Shown in pieces: positions 6,501 through 11,552 of a DNA stretch of 11,552 bases; the first letter of the stretch is position 1; each line of letters opens with the position of its first letter. The notes under the pieces were generated by a model. The model did no database searches, was not told where the DNA came from, and saw nothing but the letters and a program-made list of their open reading frames with translations. The DNA comes from Monoraphidium neglectum (taxonomy: Eukaryota; Chlorophyta; Chlorophyceae; Sphaeropleales; Selenastraceae): assembly GCF_000611645.1 (NCBI RefSeq), contig NW_014011764.1, positions 1 to 11,552 of the forward strand, written 5' to 3'. The position numbers were made by a program, and so were the translations under genes.

Positions 6501-9292
6501 TTATTTGAGATGGGCTGTCACCGCAAGTCGCGCTGGGTGGTGAAGAAACTCTGCAGCTTTCCTTCCTGGTCCTTGCCTGCCAAGGAGCGGGGAGGAGCCG
6601 CTGGGAGCCCAGAGGAGCGAATAAGGAAAACCCCTGTTGTTGCAGTGCTTGCTGCTTGACGGCAGCGCCAGGGCCTGCTCAAGCCAGCCCGCCACAGCCC
6701 GCCCCGCCGCCTTGACATCCCCCCACATCTCCTTTAGCACGCGCGCCCCGGCGCCCACGCTGCCGCGCTTGCGGGCGCCAGCGCCGGCGGCTCCGCCGCC
6801 GGAGATGCTGATGTTGAGGCTCCGGCTGCTGCTGCCGCCGCCGCCGCCGCTGCTGGAGGCAGCGTGGTCCGCGTCGGTGGTTCGGGAGGGGGTGGCAACA
6901 CCGGACGCCTCGCTGCTAGCGCCAGCGCTGGACTGCCGGTGCAAGACCTCCTGCATCCCACCGCTCGCCATGCCGTTGTTGGCCTGCATTGTGGACACCA
7001 GATCCATGAGGACCTGGATCTGCTGCCCCATTTCACTCATGCGCGCGTCCACGCGCTCCATCAACGCGCGGGTCTCGAGCCGCTCCTTTGCCAGCCTCTG
7101 GCGCGCGTCATCGCGCTCACATTGCGCCGCCTTTAGCTCGGCGGTCAGCACGAGTATGGCGGCGTCGCCGCTGTGCGTGGTGGGAAGGCTGGTCATGTGC
7201 GGGACGTGGGCCTTCACGGCCGGCTCCGCCTCGCCCGTGCTCTGGAGCGCTGCCAGCAGCTGGGTGCGGCCGATGCTGTCTTGGGCGGACTCGGATGATG
7301 CGCAGGGCTCTGACGACTCGACTGTGGGGGTGATGGCCGCGGTGCCCATCTTCCCCTCAACGCCCATCTTCCCCTCAACGCCGTCCGCCTCGGGCGCCGA
7401 TTGCGGTGGCGGCGTCATTGCCTCCGGGTCCAAGGCCTGCTCACGCTCTTGTGCATCGTGGCTGCCGACGCCCTCCTTGTCGTCGCCGCTGGAGGCTGAC
7501 GTCAGCAAGGCCATGCAGCGGCGGCCCCACTCCATGGCCATGAGCTGGTGGATGGTGGCCCTCTCCTTTGGGTTGGGGTGGAGGCCTGCGCGGATGAAGT
7601 CTTGCAGGTCGGGGTCAAGGTCGTCCCAGGTGGGGGAGCTCTCGTACGCAGTGGGTTGCTCCAGCACCACCTGCGCGTCATAGGGGTCCCAGCTGCAGCC
7701 CGGGATGCGCGGGTAGGGCTCGGGGCGGTCTTCCTTGCTGTACAACGGCGCCTCAAAAGGGTTGATGCCGTCCAGGGCGATGGTGGCGATGCTCAGCACT
7801 GCTCCCCATACGTCAAACGCGGGCCCGAGGGTGGAGGGGATGCCATCGGGGCGTCTGGCGTCGATGCCGCTGGCCACGATGGCGTGCGTCTCTGGCGGCA
7901 TGTAGCTAGGAGTGCAGCTCAACAGCTGGCTGGAGCCGATCTTGGTCACTGCAAACGCGCCCAGTCGGGGGCCGAGGGGGGGAGGAAGTAGCACATCAGA
8001 CGGTCGGCTGGTGTGCGGCCGTGTTGCTGGCATCAACCCTTGGCCAGTGCTGGCATGGATTCTAGTGCATCGCCCCACGCAGATTGCGGTGGGCAAGGAT
8101 GTATGCATCCTGGTAACAATAGGCCCCCACTTTGTCACAGACAGATTTGCCTTGCAGCCCAGCAGCACACATTCCAACCAGCCACGGTTAGTGCTCCGGA
8201 TCCCCTCCCCCTATGCCAACGAGGGAGTCATGACCCGGCCCCTCTTGCTCCGACGCACTGCACACGTGAACAGACTGCGCATGCCTCCTCACCTGCTCCA
8301 AAGTCGGCCAGCTTCATAGGGAAGTCCTGCGCCTCGCGCGAGGCGTCCCACAGCAGCTGGTGGGGCTTCAGGTCATTGTAGGAGTGTCCAGACGCGTGCA
8401 GCTGCTGCAGCGTCGTTAGCAGCGTCACGGTCGCGTGCGCCGCCAGAGTTGTGTTGAGCACCGTGCCCTCAAACGTGAAGGTGCGGTCGACAACATCGAG
8501 GATGGGGCGGCCACCGTAGTCAAACACCAGGTGCACTTGTCCGGTCTCCTCGTCACGCACCACGTCGCGCAAGGCCGGCACGGCCGGGGTGGAGATGCGG
8601 CGGTGGGCATCCACCTCCGCCTCCAGCATGGCGTACTGTTAATTGGGAGTGGGTCGCGGTGTGGCGGCGGGGTCATGTATGCATCTGGGAGCGCTAGTTT
8701 GGCTGGACGGCAGGCAGGCATGTGGCTGCATCATCCCTGTGGTATGTTTTGGGGCTAGGGTGCTGCCCCTCTGTTGCTGGGTTGCGCAGGAGATGAAGAC
8801 AAATGCGCCCAACAGCACGCTGTAGGCGCGCCTGCAGCAAGCGTGCATCTTTACGTTACGTGCGTGCCTGCCGGGCGGCGGGTCACCCCACTTCGCGTGG
8901 GTCGCTGCCGTGCGCGCAGCCAGCAGCAAGCGGCACACGCGCCGCGCGCGTCCGGCAGCTCTCCCCACCGCCTGCCTGCTCACCACGATGCCGTCTTCGC
9001 CCTCCAGGAAGTCGCGCGACAGGCTCTTGATGGCAAAGTACTCTCCGGTGGCCGCCACCTGGTTCCACGAGACACAGGTAGGGCCGGCGGAATCTTCGTC
9101 CTGCGGGTAGATGCGGCCACCTCCTTCGCCCTGGTACCAGGGCCTGCAGATGAGGTGGACGCATGAGAAGGTGGTGGTTATCCATTTTTTACGCATTGAT
9201 CCCGCGGAGAGTGGCGCTAGAGCTCCACACGGGCCTCACCAAGGCTGCTTTCCGATGGGCCTGGCGGCCTGGAACTCAGGGGCGCGCGACAT
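6501..9292 (-). CDS. Protein-kinase-fold protein, probably pseudokinase, with coiled-coil tail
   Basis: Four exons (9292-9240, 9143-8984, 8635-8293, 7948-6501) joined by GT-AG introns of phase 2, 0 and 1 give 667 residues. The start is ATG 9292, in a first exon of only 53 nt; an in-frame TAG lies upstream. Kinase landmarks: Val42 and TGEYFAIK with the ATP-site Lys57; alpha-C helix region near Glu78; HSYNDLKPHQLL at 155-166 with catalytic Asp159 and Lys161; DFG at 182-184; TPSYMPPE at 198-205; DVW at 231-233; and the late Arg316 in NPKER. Departures: aligned on Lys57, the glycine-rich loop reads DSAGPTCV, so all three glycines are lost; HRD is YND; the catalytic-loop Asn is Gln164. A Ser/Pro-rich linker follows, then a coiled coil at about 448-512 and a Gly/Ser-rich segment. 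The protein is likely soluble; no signal peptide is seen. It may signal without phosphotransfer or have altered activity. The subfamily is not recognised. Confidence 0.82.
6621..6647 (-). repeat. 27-bp dispersed repeat, copy inside the kinase reading frame
   Basis: This is the inverted partner of the intergenic copy at 4391-4417. In the kinase frame it codes the HCNNRGFPY segment, and the following roughly 40 codons to the stop have a composition unlike the rest of the protein. This suggests the C-terminus was formed when a repeat supplied new coding sequence. Confidence 0.8.
7344..7379 (-). repeat. Perfect 18-bp tandem duplication coding VEGKMG twice
   Basis: Two identical adjacent 18-bp units (GCCCATCTTCCCCTCAAC on the plus strand) lie in the linker after the kinase domain and give Val-Glu-Gly-Lys-Met-Gly repeated at about residues 376-388. 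Because the copies are identical at the DNA level, the duplication looks recent. Confidence 0.9.
7949..8292 (-). other. Intron 3 of the kinase-like gene, 344 nt
   Basis: The donor is GTGAGG directly after the DFG-Ala codons and the acceptor is GCGTTTGCAG. It is phase 1, and the split codon becomes Val. It interrupts the activation segment right after DFG. The 3' part is pyrimidine-rich (CTTCCTCCCCCCCTCGG). Nothing else is recognisable inside. Confidence 0.85.
8636..8983 (-). other. Intron 2 of the kinase-like gene, 348 nt
   Basis: The donor is GTGAGC after the GDGIV-like end of exon 2 (codons for Glu-Asp-Gly-Ile-Val) and the acceptor is CAATTAACAG before TACGCC. It is phase 0. The frame runs on into the intron for most of its length before a stop at its 3' end. 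I see no gene or element inside. Confidence 0.75.
9240..9292 (-). other. First coding exon of the kinase-like gene (53 nt)
   Basis: The exon codes MSRAPEFQAARPIGKQP plus two bases of a Trp codon and ends at donor GTGAGG. The next exon starts after CTCATCTGCAG with the single base that completes TGG. The phase 2 match and the short 96-nt intron make this small exon credible although it is far below usual gene-finder size limits. Confidence 0.7.
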
Positions 9293-9568
9293 CGTAGCTT
9301 TGTATACGGTATTTGTCAGCTGGATCTACTGATTTCTTTCACCAAGCTCCTTGGACATGTTGTGGCAATCAAACGCGAGTTTGGAGGATGTACTTGCTCC
9401 GTGGCTTCTCGCTACGCTCGGTGCTGACGGGACTCGCGCACTGGGAGCAAAATGGAGAGTAAGGGTGTGTGTTACGGTGGTTTTTGACTGATTTGATTGC
9501 ACCGTTGGAGCAAAGGAATAATTGTTTGGCATGCCCACTTCCAACCAAGGCAAGGTCTACTGTACAGG

Positions 9569-9856
9569 TCAAAATGGACGCAATGGTGCGCGTCGATCAA
9601 CCGAGGGGGTGAGGGGGTTCACGAGTGCAGTTGTCGCCCTACCTGCCAGGCTGCTGGACAACGCACAGCACTGATGTGCGAGCTTTGCCGCACTGCGGTT
9701 CCTCCTTGCCTTCAGGGCCACCGGCCAAGGGAGACCACCAGCTTTCTTCAGCACCTCATGAGGATGGAAATCACCCCCCAAGGCCCCTCGGCCGCGGCTC
9801 AATCTTGCCGACAAAGAGGGGAAGACGTTGCCGTTGAGCAACACTTGCACCAATTT
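9569..9856 (-). CDS. Unassigned open frame, possibly a fragment
   Basis: A frame of about 95 codons without an ATG start contains a stretch that reads like real protein (GALGGDFHPHEVLKKAGGLP, then ALKARRNRSAAKLAHQ). Just upstream an overlapping frame (GASVAQRQRLPLFVGKIEPR) also looks protein-like, so this may be a frameshifted remnant of a gene or mobile element. Codons are less G/C-ending than in the recognised exons. I do not recognise the family, and chance is possible. Confidence 0.2.
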   Translation of the reverse strand, partial: KLVQVLLNGNVFPSLSARLSRGRGALGGDFHPHEVLKKAGGLPWPVALKARRNRSAAKLAHQCCALSSSLAGRATTALVNPLTPSVDRRAPLRPF

Positions 9857-10121
9857 GGCGACTTAGCACTTGCACAGCATACCACAGCCCCGCACCTGAA
9901 GCACTCTGGAAAGAGAGTGTGCCGTAGCACAGGCATTTGGCGGTGGTGAGGCCAGGATGAGAAGGGCACGCACGCATGGCCGAATGCTTCGGAAGCGCTT
10001 GCCAGTGCGCGGAGGCGCGCAGCACAAAGTCGTTGGCTCGCAGAGAGGTTGAGTTGCAGTGGTCGCTGTCAGCGGCCCAGCGCATGCACTGCTGCGACGC
10101 CGACTCAGCCTGCGGCCATCG

Positions 10122-10139
10122 ACCACCTTTTCAGGTGGT
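10122..10139. repeat. Perfect 7-bp hairpin with 4-nt loop
   Basis: ACCACCT at 10122-10128 pairs with AGGTGGT at 10133-10139 around TTTC. It lies in the spacer, about 630 bp beyond the UAP1-like stop. It has no U-run and no clear role. Confidence 0.45.
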
Positions 10140-10764
10140 GCACGCACCCTCAAGCGAGCTGCATGTGTCTGCAGCCCTTCCGACCCGCCTGCCTACTTGA
10201 CTGCCCCACTCCCCAATCCCCCAGGCCCGGCATTTTTTCTTCTCGCTTTGACCATTGCAACAAACGCCATACGCTGCTGGACTCCAGCTCAACTCAGTGT
10301 TTGCGAGTGGCGATGCTGCGACGGCTCGTCAGGCCAGGGCTCGAGCTGCTTCACTCACCCTCTGGATTTTTCCCAAGGAACAGGTGTTCACGTGCTGCAA
10401 CCCAAAGTGCACCCAGGCACAGCCACCCTTAGCCATTGTTACCCATCTCAAAGCAATGATAACATCCAGCAGAACGAGCTGCGCACAAACAGAGAGACAT
10501 GTGTGAAGAGAAGTCCCGCGAGACAGCGGCGATGAGGCTGCAACGCAACGGGTCCACACGCTGCCAGCAGCCACTGCCGGGCGCCAGAGAGCCGGCCAGC
10601 CGCGGCAAAGCATGGGCGCTGGTTATGCTTGCAGACCCACGCCACATTCCCAGCAGCCGGTTGCTTCTGGTGTGTGCCCCAGCAAAACATACCGCCGCGA
10701 GACCATGGCCGCTGGCGCGGTCGTGGTCGCCGATGCGTCAGCCCATGCGCCACACACGAGGCCG

Positions 10765-11552
10765 TCACTTGTTGGAGGCTGCGCCCGCCACCGACTTTGC
10801 AACAGCCAGGCCCAGGACCCCCACGTACGTGATCGCGAGCGGCACCACCCACGGCCCCACGTTGGTCGCCGGCCGCGCGCCGCCGGCGCCGGCGCCGCCC
10901 GCGGTCTGCAGTGCGGGGTCGTAGGGCTCCTCAAAGGTGACGCCTGCGACGGCGTGCTCCAGGCCCTCCCCGGCATACGACAGCAGCGGGGACACCTGGT
11001 GGACGGGGGGGGGGGGAGGGGGTCAGGGCAGGGCAGAGTGATGGGGGGCGGTGAGGGTGCTGGCCTGGGGGATTTGAGGGGTGGCGTCTGGAGGTGGTGC
11101 AGGGAGGACACAGGCAAGCAGCTGAAGCAGCGTCATGAGGGCGCAGCTTGCTCGAGATCGGCACGCTCCGCACAGCACACAGGATGCGGCAAGACTAGTT
11201 CATGCACGCCCCAGTCCTCAGAGCTGACCAGGCTCAGAAGCGGCGCGCACGCTCACACGCGCCCCCCTCCCCCCTTGGCGCACCTCCACGCCCTCCTCGC
11301 CCGCCACCTGGCCGCCAGCGTCCTCCACCCACGCCGTGTGCAGCCCCAGCGCCATGCCCGCGGCGCCCTCCGGCCCGTCCACCGCCCAGTGGGGCCCGCG
11401 GCCAAAGAGCGTCGCAAACTCCTCCTCCCTGGCAACGCCAAGCAGGGCGATGGACCCGGCCTCAAGGAGGTCCCCGTAGCGCAGCACGTCCGCCAGGAAG
11501 CGCTGCAGTGCATACCCCTCCACCGGCCGCGGCGCCGCCGCCGCCTCCGCCG
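10765..11552 (-). CDS. UAP1: UDP-N-acetylglucosamine pyrophosphorylase, C-terminal part (5' end outside window)
   Basis: Two exons are visible: 11552-11284 (partial) and 10995-10765, joined across a 288-nt phase 0 intron (donor GTGCGC, acceptor GTCCACCAG). The family converts GlcNAc-1-phosphate and UTP to UDP-GlcNAc and pyrophosphate, usually in the cytosol, feeding glycosylation and amino-sugar polymers. Evidence from sequence: YALQRFLADVLRYGD, then REEEFATLFGRG, then GLHTAWVEDAGG, then across the splice VSPLLSYAGEGLEHAVAG. These match, in order, the end of the eukaryotic enzyme (F-x-D-x-x, REDEFSPL, LHHCWVLNAGG and CEISPLISYAGEGLE in the human protein). The family normally ends soon after this block. 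Here about 45 more residues follow: a Gly/Ala linker, a hydrophobic segment (WVVPLAITYVGVLGLAVA) and a short KSVAGAASNK end. The fold call is firm; the substrate could be a related hexosamine or hexose phosphate. Confidence 0.82.
10798..10854 (-). other. Predicted C-terminal membrane segment of the UAP1-like protein
   Basis: About 19 residues from Pro-Trp-Val-Val to Ala-Val-Ala are hydrophobic, with no charge, ten residues from the stop. Position and length fit a tail anchor. This is read from composition only; Gly and Ala content is high, so a weak or amphipathic helix is possible. Confidence 0.55.
10996..11283 (-). other. Last intron of the UAP1-like gene, with a 12-base poly-C tract
   Basis: The intron is 288 nt and phase 0. 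On the transcribed-sense strand the 3' end reads CCCCC-T-C12-GTCCACCAG, so the homopolymer at 11005-11016 acts as the polypyrimidine tract. The plus strand of 11001-11100 is very G-rich with several GGG runs and could form G-quadruplexes. Confidence 0.7.

Larger units (their letters stand above)
9293..10764. other. Spacer between UAP1-like and kinase-like genes
   Basis: It must include the 3' UTR of the UAP1-like gene and the promoter of the kinase-like gene. No TGTAA is found on the minus strand downstream of the UAP1 stop. No TATA box is obvious near 9292. Apart from the open frame at about 9569-9856 and a small hairpin at 10122-10139 I see no supported feature. Confidence 0.5.

Noticed and set aside
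1..11552. tRNA, rRNA, CRISPR arrays, prophage or bacterial operons
   Set aside because: I looked for tRNA T-loop motifs, regularly spaced short direct repeats and ribosome-binding sites and saw none. The gene structure is clearly spliced and eukaryotic.

Overview
The window looks like nuclear DNA of a green alga (chlorophyte, Chlamydomonas/Haematococcus-like). It is GC-rich, its genes are split by GT-AG introns of about 100-380 nt with TGCAG-type acceptors, it carries long CAG (poly-Gln) and Ala/Gly-rich runs, and it has long intergenic DNA with diverged repeats. No bacterial ribosome-binding sites or operon spacing are seen. The species assignment is inference.

Three genes can be assembled exon by exon, all on the minus strand. 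From right to left: (1) 11552-10765, the 3' end of a UDP-N-acetylglucosamine pyrophosphorylase (UAP1 family), recognised by the family's C-terminal SPL-SYAGEGLE block, here followed by an unusual hydrophobic tail. (2) 9292-6501, a four-exon, 667-residue protein-kinase-fold protein. It keeps the ATP-site Lys, DFG, PPE and DVW landmarks but has lost all three glycines of the glycine-rich loop and the Mg-binding Asn of the catalytic loop, so it may be a pseudokinase; a coiled-coil tail follows. (3) 2818 to beyond the left edge, a bZIP-like transcription factor with two pure poly-Gln tracts. An intron lies exactly between its basic region and its zipper, and splicing restores the canonical bZIP spacing.

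Between the kinase and bZIP genes (about 6500-2820) there is no confident gene. This stretch holds a possible, poorly resolved multi-exon minus-strand gene or gene remnant (about 5988-5100), a diverged tandem duplication of about 152 bp (4762-5067), and an AAGGA-rich block with an inverted repeat (4391-4550). That block starts with 27 bp identical to sequence at the 3' coding end of the kinase gene. The 9293-10764 spacer holds a short unassigned minus-strand open frame and little else.

The genes do not form an evident pathway: a nucleotide-sugar enzyme, a kinase-like protein and a transcription factor. The most unusual points are the 3n, stop-free intron that would uncouple the bZIP basic region from its zipper if retained, the degenerate kinase active site, the membrane-tail-like extension of UAP1, and the dispersed repeat that seems to have been taken into the kinase reading frame.
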